In this document: positions 1 through 8,798 of the stretch, piece by piece
Layout of the letters: each line of letters starts with the position of its first letter
Numbering within the stretch: the first letter of the stretch is position 1
Assembly: GCA_944321345.1 (NCBI GenBank)
Contig: CALUKY010000009.1
Location: 17,283 to 81,282 of the forward strand
DNA length: 64,000 nucleotides
Direction: 5' to 3'
From: an uncultured Paraprevotella sp.
Lineage (GTDB): Bacteria; Bacteroidota; Bacteroidia; Bacteroidales; Bacteroidaceae
Program-made: the position numbers and the translations under genes
The notes under the pieces: generated by a model
Databases searched by the model: none
Told to the model about the DNA's origin: nothing
The model's input: only the letters and a program-made list of their open reading frames with translations

Positions 1-1073
1 CTAAACACACCGGTAGGAATGCGATAACGGGCCAATTCCGGTCGTTCTGGATCAGAATATCCGGTAGAAGTCACCACAAAAAGAACCTGACCGGCTCCGA
101 TCCGCTTTTCCACGTAATCGATCAAATCGCCCAACTGACGATCCAGACGCACATAAGTATCCTGCAACTCGATGGGATATTCTGACGAGGTTCCATGTTC
201 AAAATTACCGGCATAATAGGTTACTGACAAAAAGTCAGTCACTTCGTCTTTACCCAAAGCCGTACTTTCCATGCACACTTTGGCAAACTTATTCACCTCT
301 TCATTGACACAGCCGGTGGTCTTAAACAGAGAAATACGCTGATCATCTTTAAAACGATGCTCAAAAGAATTGGCTACCGCACTCCCCAGCAAGTAATTGA
401 AGTTACCCACCAGATCGTTTGAAGGCGTCCATTTGAACTCTCCTACTTTTTCCCATAACGGATTGGTGCGGTCATAGGCACTGGCCCACGCCGGATAACC
501 TCCATAATAAGAAGAAGTTACCCACTGACCGGTTTCATCATTAAGCCAGAAAGCACCGTCGGCAGCATGACCGGCAGCCAGAATCGCCGCATCACGGAAC
601 GGAGATATGGCATAAACCTGCGACGCTCCGGCAGAAGCCATTTTCAACTCATCCACCAAAGATGACGAACGCAAATGCTGGGGTGAAGAAGGAGTTCCCT
701 TAGGCAAAGACGGATATTTCTCATCATCCACGCAAAACACCGGACGGAGAATTTTCCGATCCATCCACATATTCGCCACAATGCCATTCTCATAAGGAGA
801 AGCACCGGTAAACAGACATGCTACAGCAGATGCCCGGTCCGGATTGACAAACGGATATTCCGCATTCAGACACACATATCCGTCCTTCATCAGACGTTTG
901 AACCCCCGCTCGCCATAAAGCGATTTAAAGGCCTGCATATAGTCTGAACGCAACTGGTCGATCGTAATGCTCACCACCAGACGCGGAGCATCTGACGCAG
1001 CGCGGGCTGAGGCATTGGATAAAATCCAGGCTCCCAACAAAGCGGTAAGTAAACGATAGTTTTTTAAATGCAT
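1..1073 (-). CDS. Alkaline phosphatase family protein (type I phosphodiesterase/nucleotide pyrophosphatase fold), 3' end cut off by the window
   Basis: The frame is open from an ATG at 1073 to the window edge, so the C-terminus is missing. The translation begins with a signal peptide (residues 1 to about 24, ending SARA). It then shows LVVSITIDQLRSDYM, the metal-binding start of the PF01663 alkaline phosphatase superfamily, and FTGASPYENGIVAN, the family's TG..P..HGI..N region. It is therefore an exported hydrolase of phosphate mono- or diesters in the periplasm or on the surface. The usual Thr nucleophile motif just before that block reads PDRASA instead of TxxGH, so the substrate and even activity are uncertain. 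It lies 3 nt after the stop of the DUF4105 gene and is almost certainly co-transcribed with it. Confidence 0.85.
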   Translation of the reverse strand, partial: MHLKNYRLLTALLGAWILSNASARAASDAPRLVVSITIDQLRSDYMQAFKSLYGERGFKRLMKDGYVCLNAEYPFVNPDRASAVACLFTGASPYENGIVANMWMDRKILRPVFCVDDEKYPSLPKGTPSSPQHLRSSSLVDELKMASAGASQVYAISPFRDAAILAAGHAADGAFWLNDETGQWVTSSYYGGYPAWASAYDRTNPLWEKVGEFKWTPSNDLVGNFNYLLGSAVANSFEHRFKDDQRISLFKTTGCVNEEVNKFAKVCMESTALGKDEVTDFLSVTYYAGNFEHGTSSEYPIELQDTYVRLDRQLGDLIDYVEKRIGAGQVLFVVTSTGYSDPERPELARYRIPTGVF

Positions 1074-1076
1074 TTC

Positions 1077-2279
1077 TTATTTTATTTGTTTTTTATAATA
1101 AAGGAGATATCCCACAGAACGTATCAACAAAATACATGCCAAAGATACAACCGGCGCACAAAAGTCTTGCCGGGTAAACACTGAAAAGATCATAAAAAAG
1201 ACTAACCAAACCGTATAAACCGCATGAATGACCGTCTTTTTCCGATGCACACAGCACCACACGATACGAGGCAAGAAAAAGAACGGCAACGGGTTCAACA
1301 ACAGAATCTGCCAATTTGACCCTACGGTAGGATGTTCTGAAAAGAAGAACAACAGGGTTACCACACAGCCCATCAGCCCCACGAGAAGCTGAAAAAACAG
1401 ATCAACACCCCAATATATTTTATGCTGCCGATACTGGAGCACACCGAGCAACAGCACCAACGTACAGAGCAATCCCCCAACGACACCGGGAGTAAGATAC
1501 TTTGAAAACAGGAGAGAAACGCCTGTTGCCGCCTGTTTTTGTGCCGGAAGCGGCACCAATGTATCCTCGCGAAGCACCAGAGGACGTTCGTTGCCGTCTG
1601 GAGTACGGATCACGGCATGAGCCGCATAATCCTTCATATAAAAAGGCGCAAACATTTCCTGTCTCATGGTAATGGGTTTGTCGGCATCAACTCCAAGACA
1701 AAGGTCATTACCGACTTCCGCCCATGGGGCATCCGCTGTATACTGATGAATAATCTGACGGTAACTTAACGTACGTTCCTTATTTTCCGGATATACAACC
1801 GTACCGTCTATGGCCTCTTCTATGCGGTCGCGCGCCCGTGTCGTACAGTTGTCGTACAGAAAATTATAACGGTATTTTCTGTTTGCAGGCTGATAATTGA
1901 TCATGAGCAAACGGAAAAGCTTTTCTTTCTCTTGAGATGTCAGGTTCAGCACCTGAGCATAAATGGCCGATCCACGACTGCGATATTCATATTCCATCGC
2001 ATCATAAGGAATGATTCCTAACTCATAGTCACACTCTCCCTTTGTAAAACGCCAGACGAAGTTGGGAGCACCAAAATCGAACAGGCCATAATTGAAAGCC
2101 CAGTCGTCACCGGTTGTCTCGTTCCGATAACGTATAGCCGTGTGCCCGTACAAGGCATAGATTTCCGTAGACGGCGAACAGGTCAGCAAACTGAATTCAA
2201 TCCGGTCGTGCTCAAAATCCTGAGCCGAAAGATTTATGGCCGTCAGCAGATACAAAAATATCCAATAAAATCGTTTCAT
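1077..2279 (-). CDS. DUF4105 domain protein with C-terminal membrane segments
   Basis: A 400-residue protein with a signal peptide (residues 1-19, ending LSAQ). A DUF4105/Lnb N-terminal-like domain follows (about 25-170), recognisable from the ALYGHTAIRY block, the NYGLFDFG block and the YNFLYDNCTTRARDRI block with its conserved Cys. Residues 260-400 contain four to five hydrophobic segments. DUF4105 resembles cysteine-peptidase-like folds, with the His of GHT and the Cys of DNCTT as the likely pair, but no substrate is known to me. It is the first gene of a two-gene unit with the phosphatase-family gene and has a TACTTTTG box upstream. Confidence 0.85.
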   Translation of the reverse strand: MKRFYWIFLYLLTAINLSAQDFEHDRIEFSLLTCSPSTEIYALYGHTAIRYRNETTGDDWAFNYGLFDFGAPNFVWRFTKGECDYELGIIPYDAMEYEYRSRGSAIYAQVLNLTSQEKEKLFRLLMINYQPANRKYRYNFLYDNCTTRARDRIEEAIDGTVVYPENKERTLSYRQIIHQYTADAPWAEVGNDLCLGVDADKPITMRQEMFAPFYMKDYAAHAVIRTPDGNERPLVLREDTLVPLPAQKQAATGVSLLFSKYLTPGVVGGLLCTLVLLLGVLQYRQHKIYWGVDLFFQLLVGLMGCVVTLLFFFSEHPTVGSNWQILLLNPLPFFFLPRIVWCCVHRKKTVIHAVYTVWLVFFMIFSVFTRQDFCAPVVSLACILLIRSVGYLLYYKKQIK

Positions 2280-2329
2280 AATCTGTCTGATCCTCGTAAA
2301 TATCTAAATATATATTGGAAAATATCGTG

Positions 2330-2337
2330 CAAAAGTA
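2330..2337 (-). promoter_or_regulatory. -7 box of the DUF4105/phosphatase unit
   Basis: Read on the minus strand the bases are TACTTTTG, matching the Bacteroidales -7 consensus TAnnTTTG. Transcription would start near 2325, giving a leader of about 45 nt before the ATG at 2279. No good TTTG box was found 19-21 nt further upstream. Confidence 0.5.
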
Positions 2338-2473
2338 ATCATTAAATCAACACAACACCCAGGAAAGCCGATAAAAAATAACAATCGCGGGCATCTTGAG
2401 TCTCTTGGTGTCAAATGTAGGCAGCCTACACGTAATTTATAGAAAAAAAGATGGGCAGATCCCTATTTTTATA

Positions 2474-2481
2474 TAACTTTG
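2474..2481 (+). promoter_or_regulatory. -7 box of the coaX-lptC-ppiD cluster
   Basis: TAACTTTG matches the Bacteroidales -7 consensus. It lies inside the longest possible coaX reading frame (which opens at 2451), so the start of translation must be downstream. This selects the GTG at 2508, about 20 nt after the predicted transcription start. Confidence 0.6.
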
Positions 2482-2507
2482 CACCTCAAAAAGACAATTC
2501 AAAGAAA

Positions 2508-3239
2508 GTGAACCTGATTATAGACATAGGAAATACACTTGCCAAGCTTGTGGCATTTGATGGAGACACGCCTGTCGAAGAAGTCAAAACATCCAACAAT
2601 TCTTTGGAGGCTTTGAGCACATTTATCCAAAAATATAAATTTCAAAAAGGAATCGTCGCATCGGTTATAGACCTCACGGCTGAGGTCAGAAACCAACTGG
2701 CAACGGTTGATTTCCCTGTTTTGTTTTTCAAGGCATCGACTCCTATTCCTATTCAGAACCGATATAAAACACCCAATTCATTAGGATCGGACCGACTGGC
2801 AGCAGCAATCGGCGCCCAGATGCAATATCCGAACCGGAATATTCTGGTCATCGACGCCGGAACATGCCTGACCTATGAATTTATCGACAGCCAGGCAAAC
2901 TATTGGGGAGGAAACATTACCTCGGGACTGCAAATGCGCTTAAAAGCCATGCATACCTTTACGGCCAAACTTCCGTTGATCGACAGCCAGGGAGAAACCC
3001 CGGAACTGGGCTACGATACGGAAACCGCCATGCGTTCCGGAGTAATCCGGGGGATGACTTTCGAAATAGAAGGCTATATCCGTCATTTCCGGTCAAAGTA
3101 TCCGGATCTTTTGGTTTTTTTAACGGGAGGAGATGAGTTTCATTTTGATTCCAGCATAAAAAATATCATCTTTGCAGACAAATACCTCGTTCCAAGAGGA
3201 CTTAACAGAATATTAAATTTCAACAATGAAAAGTTCTAG
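2508..3239 (+). CDS. coaX: Type III pantothenate kinase
   Basis: Phosphorylates pantothenate with ATP, the first step of coenzyme A synthesis, in the cytoplasm. From the GTG at 2508 the protein is 243 residues, the usual size for CoaX. It opens with the phosphate-binding DIGNT (residues 6-10); GSDRLAAAIGA (about 93-103) and DAGTC (116-120) are the other ASKHA-fold motifs of the family. The upstream ATG at 2451 is rejected because it precedes the -7 box and would add a hydrophobic extension not seen in CoaX. The last 14 nt overlap the next gene, so the two are translationally coupled. Confidence 0.93.
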   Translation: MNLIIDIGNTLAKLVAFDGDTPVEEVKTSNNSLEALSTFIQKYKFQKGIVASVIDLTAEVRNQLATVDFPVLFFKASTPIPIQNRYKTPNSLGSDRLAAAIGAQMQYPNRNILVIDAGTCLTYEFIDSQANYWGGNITSGLQMRLKAMHTFTAKLPLIDSQGETPELGYDTETAMRSGVIRGMTFEIEGYIRHFRSKYPDLLVFLTGGDEFHFDSSIKNIIFADKYLVPRGLNRILNFNNEKF

Positions 3240-4545
3240 GAGATTACTTTATAGTTTATTACTGACCGGAATCCAGATATTACCGGCTACAGCACAGACC
3301 AACGGCACAAACTCTCCCTACTCCCGCTTCGGTTTGGGAACTCTTGATGACCAGTCGCAGGGCTTCAACAAAGCCATGAGCGGGCTGGGTATCGGATTGC
3401 ACGCAGGAAACCGCGTGAATATGCTCAACCCGGCATCATACGCGAAAGCAGACTCGCTGACCTTCATCTTTGATGTAGGTATGTCTTTTCAGAATGGTAA
3501 TTTCAGCGACGGAAGCAACAAGATCAATGCGCACAACACTTCTCTGGATTATGTAAACGCATTGTTCCGCATCCGGAAAAATATGGGATGCTCTTTCGGT
3601 TTCGTACCCTATAGCAGCATTGGATATAATTTCACCAATTCACAGCGCGTCGGTACAGACTATATAACCGGAAATACAATTACCAGCAAATCTTCATATT
3701 ACGGAGATGGAGGTATCCACCAGCTGTATCTGGGTATCGGTTGGGAGCCATTCCGGAATTTTGCCATCGGAGCCAATATCAGCTATCTGTGGGGAAACTA
3801 TTACCACACAATCAGCCAGACATTATATAACGGCTCAACGGCCGATGCCAACGCCAATAACCTGTACCGCCAGTTTAATGCCGACATTGCCACTTACAAA
3901 GCAGACTTCGGTATACAATATGACATACCTATTAATAAAGACAATGTGCTGACTGTGGGAGCCATCTCCGGTATCGGACATAAGATCAACAATTCGGCCA
4001 ACCTGTTAACATATACCGCCAACAGCGATACGACAACTCAGGTTGCCCGTGACGCGTTCCAACTGCCATACAGCTTTGGTGTAGGCTTGAACTGGAACTA
4101 TAAAAACAGATGGAGTATCGGCGCAGATGTTCATCATGAGAAATGGGCCGATTGTGTGATGCCGGTCATTGATGAAAACACCTCACGCTACACCGTTCAA
4201 AAAGGACAATACCTGAACCGTACCAAAGCGGTCATCTGTGCTGAATTTGTTCCGAACCGTGACAGCCGCCGCTATCTGCAACGTGTAGAATACAAGATCG
4301 GAGCCTCATACAGCACACCGTATGTAAAAGTCAACGGCCAGGACGGTCCGCGCGAATACGGCATTACAGCCGGATTCGGACTTCCGATCACCAATAACAT
4401 CAACAACCGTTCTGTGGTTAATGTATCCTTCCAATGGCTTCACAGCAGTCCTACCGCGACTTCAATGATCACCGAGAATTATCTGAAACTGAACATTGGC
4501 ATTACCTTCAATGAGAAATGGTTTATGAAGTGGAAGATCAACTAA
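3226..4545 (+). CDS. Outer membrane beta-barrel protein of unknown role
   Basis: A 439-residue protein with a signal peptide (residues 1-23, ending ATAQ). Many alternating, aromatic-flanked strands follow, and repeated descriptions of fitted barrel strands occur to the C-terminus, which ends near NIGITFNEKWFMKWKIN. The mature N-terminus has SPYSRFGLGTL and RVNMLNPASYAKADSLTFIFD, typical of a FadL/long-chain-transport-like barrel family common in Bacteroidales. I infer an outer membrane channel or assembly factor; the substrate is unknown. It sits between coaX and lptC in an envelope cluster and overlaps coaX by 14 nt. Confidence 0.75.
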   Translation: MKSSRRLLYSLLLTGIQILPATAQTNGTNSPYSRFGLGTLDDQSQGFNKAMSGLGIGLHAGNRVNMLNPASYAKADSLTFIFDVGMSFQNGNFSDGSNKINAHNTSLDYVNALFRIRKNMGCSFGFVPYSSIGYNFTNSQRVGTDYITGNTITSKSSYYGDGGIHQLYLGIGWEPFRNFAIGANISYLWGNYYHTISQTLYNGSTADANANNLYRQFNADIATYKADFGIQYDIPINKDNVLTVGAISGIGHKINNSANLLTYTANSDTTTQVARDAFQLPYSFGVGLNWNYKNRWSIGADVHHEKWADCVMPVIDENTSRYTVQKGQYLNRTKAVICAEFVPNRDSRRYLQRVEYKIGASYSTPYVKVNGQDGPREYGITAGFGLPITNNINNRSVVNVSFQWLHSSPTATSMITENYLKLNIGITFNEKWFMKWKIN

Positions 4546-4550
4546 GCTCT

Positions 4551-5186
4551 ATGAAAGCAAAAAAACATAACTATATGAACTCCACCTCATGCATAGCAGT
4601 TATACTTCTGGTAACTGCTATGCATCTTTTGATATGCTCCTGTTCGGAAGAAAAAAAAGCAACCGCTCCGGCCATAGATGAAAAGGATTCCCTTCCTTTC
4701 ATGCAGGCCAAGGGTATCAGCAATCTTATTTCCGATTCAGGAATTATCCGCTATAAAATCATAGCGGAAAACTGGAACATCTATACCACAACCACCCCAC
4801 CCAAATGGACATTTCCCAAAGGCTTGCTGCTTGAAAAATTTGATACAACCTTCCACGTAGAGTGGTTCGTTCAGGCGGACACGGCCTACTGCTACAATCA
4901 AAAATTATGGGAACTACGCGGACGGGTCGTTGTCCGCAATGTTGAGGGCACGGTTTTCAAAACCGAGGAACTGTTTTGGGACATGTCCGAACATGAAGTA
5001 TATTCCAACAAATACGTACGGATCATCACTCCGGAACGCGAAGTGGAAGGAACCCGCTTCCGCTCCAATGAACAGATGACGCGATATACGTTCTATAATT
5101 CAAAAGGTTCACTGCCTTTTAACGACGCAGAACCTTCAAATCCTCAGGATTCTACAATGCGTCAGGGACCGACTAAACCAAATTAA
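4551..5186 (+). CDS. lptC: LptC-like LPS export lipoprotein
   Basis: LptC bridges the inner membrane LptBFG transporter to periplasmic LptA in LPS export. The protein has an N-terminal hydrophobic stretch and a lipobox-like LICSC followed by a hydrophilic linker. It then has the LptC beta-jellyroll signature: SDSGIIRYKI, WTFPKGLLLEKFD, YCYNQKLWELRGRVVVRN and TEELFWDMSEHEVYSNKYVRI. The start at 4551 lies 5 nt after the preceding stop; an ATG at 4575 would give a shorter, more typical signal peptide and cannot be excluded. The longer frame from 4518 is unlikely because it adds an acidic N-terminus overlapping the upstream gene. Confidence 0.85.
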   Translation: MKAKKHNYMNSTSCIAVILLVTAMHLLICSCSEEKKATAPAIDEKDSLPFMQAKGISNLISDSGIIRYKIIAENWNIYTTTTPPKWTFPKGLLLEKFDTTFHVEWFVQADTAYCYNQKLWELRGRVVVRNVEGTVFKTEELFWDMSEHEVYSNKYVRIITPEREVEGTRFRSNEQMTRYTFYNSKGSLPFNDAEPSNPQDSTMRQGPTKPN

Positions 5187-5192
5187 AGCCAA

Positions 5193-6461
5193 ATGGGAAT
5201 AATTTTCTTAGAAATAGCATTCATATTATTGCTCTCCGCCTTCTTTTCCGGAATGGAGATCGCCTTTGTGTCTTCCAATAAACTGCGCTATGAACTGGAG
5301 AAGTCTTCACAAAGTTTCACCAGTAAGGTGCTCGATATTTTTTACGAGCATCCCAACAACTTCATCTCTACCCTATTGGTAGGCAACAACATTGCCTTGG
5401 TAGTCTATGGTATCCTCATGGCCAGAGTGCTAGACTGTTATCTGCTCGAACCGCTCGGATTAGGAGAATACGAAGGAACGAAAGTGGTTATACAAACCTT
5501 GATCTCGACACTGATCGTACTGGTTACCGGAGAATTTCTTCCGAAAACCCTGTTCAAGATCAATCCGAACAGAATGATGAAGATTTTCGCCTTCCCGGCC
5601 TTTATTTTCTATATCGTACTGTACCCCGTATCGGAGTTCACCAGCGGACTGTCACGTCTGTTTCTCCGTCTCGTAGGTCTGAACACCAGCAAAGACCAGA
5701 CAGAACAGGCCTTTACCAAGGTGGATCTGGATTACTTTATCCAATCGAGCATTGACAGCACATCCGAAAAGGAAGAGATCAACGAAGAGGTCAAGATTTT
5801 CCAGAATGCCTTGGAGTTTTCCAATGTAAAGGTACGCGACTGCATTGTACCGCGCACGGAAATTCAAGCCATTGACCGCACCGCATCGCTCGAAGATCTG
5901 AAGAATCTTTTTGTAGAAAGCGGCAAATCCAAGATCATTGTCTACGACGGAGATATTGACCACATTGTAGGATTCATTCATTCTTCGGAACTGTTTAAAA
6001 TACACGATCAGTGGCAGCAGAACCTCCGTGAAGTGCCCATCGTTCCCGAAACCATGCAAGCCCAAAAGCTGCTCAAGACATTCATGCAACAGAAAAAGTC
6101 ACTGGCAGTCATCGTGGATGAATTCGGTGGCACTTCGGGTATTGTCACCATGGAAGACCTGGTGGAAGAAATCTTCGGCGATATTGAGGATGAACACGAT
6201 ACCTCAAACTATATCGCCAAAAAACTGGAGCACAATGAGTATATCATTTCTGCCCGACTGGAAATCGAGAAAACAAACGAACTTCTTGATCTGGATCTTC
6301 CGGAATCGGATGACTATCAGACGGTAGGCGGACTCATACTCCATCAGTATCAGAGTTTTCCAAAGCTCAACGAGGTGGTTTCATTCGGAAAATATGAGTT
6401 TAAAATCATCAAAAACACCATGACGAAGATTGAACTGGTACGCCTGAAAATCGTTGAATGA
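5193..6461 (+). CDS. CNNM/CorC family membrane protein with CBS pair (GldE-like hemolysin family)
   Basis: A 422-residue inner membrane protein. A DUF21/CNNM transmembrane domain comes first (about residues 1-180, opening with MGIIFLEIAFILLLSAFFSGMEIAF, shown here in part). A CBS pair follows (about 200-330; VPRTEIQAIDR, DEFGGTSGIVTMEDLVEEIFG) and then a C-terminal CorC/HlyC transporter-associated domain (about 340-420). Members transport or regulate divalent cations such as magnesium; Bacteroidetes copies beside lptC are often named GldE. It starts 6 nt after lptC and is in the same operon. A paralogue lies at 42,088-43,371. Confidence 0.88.
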   Translation: MGIIFLEIAFILLLSAFFSGMEIAFVSSNKLRYELEKSSQSFTSKVLDIFYEHPNNFISTLLVGNNIALVVYGILMARVLDCYLLEPLGLGEYEGTKVVIQTLISTLIVLVTGEFLPKTLFKINPNRMMKIFAFPAFIFYIVLYPVSEFTSGLSRLFLRLVGLNTSKDQTEQAFTKVDLDYFIQSSIDSTSEKEEINEEVKIFQNALEFSNVKVRDCIVPRTEIQAIDRTASLEDLKNLFVESGKSKIIVYDGDIDHIVGFIHSSELFKIHDQWQQNLREVPIVPETMQAQKLLKTFMQQKKSLAVIVDEFGGTSGIVTMEDLVEEIFGDIEDEHDTSNYIAKKLEHNEYIISARLEIEKTNELLDLDLPESDDYQTVGGLILHQYQSFPKLNEVVSFGKYEFKIIKNTMTKIELVRLKIVE

Positions 6462-6503
6462 CATTTTTTTGCGGAAAAAATCCTTATTTTGAAGGTTTTT
6501 TTG

Positions 6504-6511
6504 TATCTTCG
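6504..6511 (+). promoter_or_regulatory. Possible -7 box before the PpiD-like gene
   Basis: TATCTTCG differs from TAnnTTTG at one base and lies about 47 nt upstream of the ATG at 6558. A TTTG occurs at 6488-6491, but the 12-nt spacing is too short for a classic -33 box, so this is a tentative internal promoter. Confidence 0.35.
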
Positions 6512-6557
6512 TACGCTTTTAAAGAAAAATAAATAACAAAAATTCATAATTAAACCA

Positions 6558-8708
6558 ATGGCAACTTTACAAAAAATCAGAAGCAAAGGCCCACTTCTTA
6601 TGATCATTGTGGGATTGGCGTTGTTTGCATTCATCGCCGAAGAATTCTTCCGCTCTATGCAGTCTGCTTCGGCAGAAAGCAAACAAAGAGTAGGTGAAAT
6701 TTACGGAGAGTCGCTTTCTTACCATGATTTCCAAACACTGGTAGACGAATACTCTGAAGTAGTTAAATTAACCCGTGGCGTCAACTCTTTAGACGCTGAG
6801 GAAATGACACAAATCAGAGACGAGGTATGGAATACACTCCTCCAGAACAAGCTCATCGAGCACGAAGCAGAAAAACTGGGACTGACGGTTACAGATGCTG
6901 AACTTCAGGAAATCATCAACAACGGTCGCAGCCAGTATCTGATGCAGACTCCGTTCCGCAACGAGCAGACCGGTGCATTCGATGTCAACATGCTGAAGAA
7001 GTTCCTCACCGACTATGACAACATGAAGAAGAATCCGTCACAAATGCCGGCTGAATATATCCAGTATTATGAAAGCATGTTCAAAATGTGGCAGTTCATC
7101 GAGAAGAGCATCAGACAGGAAGCTCTCATGAACAAATATCAGTCTCTTCTGGCTCATGCGGTAATCAGCAATCCTGTTGCTGCCAAGATGAACTTTGAAG
7201 GTCATGTCAACGAAAGCGAACTGCTGCTGGCTTCTGTGCCTTATACCACCATTGCAGACAGCACCGTTAAAGTAGAAGATGCTGACATCAAGGCCAAATA
7301 CGAGGAAATGAAGGAAAACTTCAAGCAGATGACTGAAAGCAGAGATTTCAAATATATCAGCGTCCGCGTTAGAGCAAGCGAAAAAGACAAGGCAGAACTG
7401 AAAAAGGAAATGACAGAAGTCGGCAAACAGCTGGCAACCGGAGACAATATCGCCAAGATCATTCGTGAAAGCGGTTCTATCGTAAATTATTCTGAAATCC
7501 CTGTCAGCAAATCTGCTTTGCCAGGTGATATCGCCGTTCAGCTGGATACAATGACTCTGAACCAGGTATTCGGTCCTTACTACAATCCGGGTGACCAGAC
7601 CTATAACGTAGTAAAACTGATGAACCGTATCTCTGCTCCGGACTCTATCCAGTATCGTCAGATTCAGATTGCCGGTGCTGATGAAGCTACCAATACTAAA
7701 ACTGCAGACAGCATCATGACTGCCCTGAACAACGGAACTCCGTTTGACAGCATTGCCAAGAAATATGGCCAGACCGGTGAGAAGATATGGATCACTTCCA
7801 GAAACTACGAAGGTGCTACAATGGGTCCGGAAGATCTGAAATACATCAAAGCGATTACCAACGGAGCCGTAAATGAATTGCAGAACGTGAAAATCTCTCA
7901 GGCTAACGTGATCCTGCAGGTAACAGATCGCCGTGCCATGAAGAACAAATTCGATGTAGCCATCGCCAAGTGCCCGGTAACTTTCAGCAATGAAACTTAT
8001 TCTAAGGCATACAACGATTTCAGCCAGTTCCTTGCAGCCAACCCAACCTTGGAACAAATGGAAGCTAATGCTGCCAAGGCCGGCTATCAGGTAATGACAC
8101 AGAAAGACATGACCAGCAATCAGCATAATGTTGCCGGTATCAGCAATACCAGCGATGCATTGAGATGGCTGTTCGGTGAAGATACAGAAGTAAACAGCGT
8201 TTCCAAGATGTACGAATGCGGAAACAATGACCACATGCTGGTTGTAGCGCTGACCGGTATCAATCCAGCCGGTTACCGTTCTTTGGAAAGCGTGAAAGAG
8301 ATTCTGAACCGCGAAGTGATCAACGACAAAAAAGCCAAAATGCTGGCCGAGAAGATGTCTGCATGGAAGAGCATAAACGACGCCAAACAAATGACTGGAG
8401 CTATCGTTGACACCATCAAACATGTCACTTTCAACTCTCCGGTATTCGTAAGTGCAACCGGAAGCAACGAACCGGTGATCAATGGTGCAGCAGACAAGAT
8501 GGCAAAAGGCCAGTTCAAGACAGCCGTAAAAGGTCAGGTTGGTATGTATGCATTCCAGGTACTGAACAAGACAAAAGGTCAGGAGAAGATGGATGTGAAA
8601 GCTGAAGAGAATATGCTGAACAGCAAGAACATGCGTGGTATGGGTCAGTTCTTCATGGACTTGTACAAGAAAGCAGAAGTAATGGATCACCGTTACATGT
8701 TCTTCTAA
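6558..8708 (+). CDS. PpiD-like periplasmic peptidylprolyl isomerase / chaperone (SurA N-terminal domain)
   Basis: A 716-residue protein anchored by one N-terminal helix (about residues 14-32). It then has a long SurA/PpiD-type chaperone region (DEEVWNTLLQNKLIEHEAEKLGLTVTD-like segment around 85-120). A parvulin-type region lies at about 345-450 (IQYRQIQIAG, GTPFDSIAKKYGQ). PpiD assists folding of exported and outer membrane proteins at the inner membrane. The parvulin domain looks divergent, so it may act mainly as a chaperone. Its place at the end of an OMP-lptC cluster fits envelope biogenesis. The gene ends 46 nt before a strong bidirectional terminator. Confidence 0.85.
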   Translation: MATLQKIRSKGPLLMIIVGLALFAFIAEEFFRSMQSASAESKQRVGEIYGESLSYHDFQTLVDEYSEVVKLTRGVNSLDAEEMTQIRDEVWNTLLQNKLIEHEAEKLGLTVTDAELQEIINNGRSQYLMQTPFRNEQTGAFDVNMLKKFLTDYDNMKKNPSQMPAEYIQYYESMFKMWQFIEKSIRQEALMNKYQSLLAHAVISNPVAAKMNFEGHVNESELLLASVPYTTIADSTVKVEDADIKAKYEEMKENFKQMTESRDFKYISVRVRASEKDKAELKKEMTEVGKQLATGDNIAKIIRESGSIVNYSEIPVSKSALPGDIAVQLDTMTLNQVFGPYYNPGDQTYNVVKLMNRISAPDSIQYRQIQIAGADEATNTKTADSIMTALNNGTPFDSIAKKYGQTGEKIWITSRNYEGATMGPEDLKYIKAITNGAVNELQNVKISQANVILQVTDRRAMKNKFDVAIAKCPVTFSNETYSKAYNDFSQFLAANPTLEQMEANAAKAGYQVMTQKDMTSNQHNVAGISNTSDALRWLFGEDTEVNSVSKMYECGNNDHMLVVALTGINPAGYRSLESVKEILNREVINDKKAKMLAEKMSAWKSINDAKQMTGAIVDTIKHVTFNSPVFVSATGSNEPVINGAADKMAKGQFKTAVKGQVGMYAFQVLNKTKGQEKMDVKAEENMLNSKNMRGMGQFFMDLYKKAEVMDHRYMFF

Positions 8709-8754
8709 TCGAAATATTTTTTAATACATAGCAGTCAAGACTGTGTACAGAAAA

Positions 8755-8790
8755 TGAGCCCTAAAAGTTGGAGAAAACTTTTAGGGCTCA
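8755..8790. terminator. Bidirectional terminator between the PpiD-like gene and the S41 protease
   Basis: A 15-bp perfect stem (8755-8769 with 8776-8790) and a 6-nt loop GGAGAA. The stem is flanked by AAAA on the left and TTTG plus a T-rich tract on the right. It sits between two convergent genes, ending PpiD-like transcription on the plus strand and S41 transcription on the minus strand. Confidence 0.9.
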
Positions 8791-8798
8791 TTTGTCTT

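Noticed and set aside
7038-8690. A 550-codon open frame on the minus strand opposite the PpiD-like gene
   Set aside because: It is an antisense shadow. The composition is His/Cys/Phe-rich with no family motif, while the plus strand has a full PpiD-like protein with proper start and terminator.
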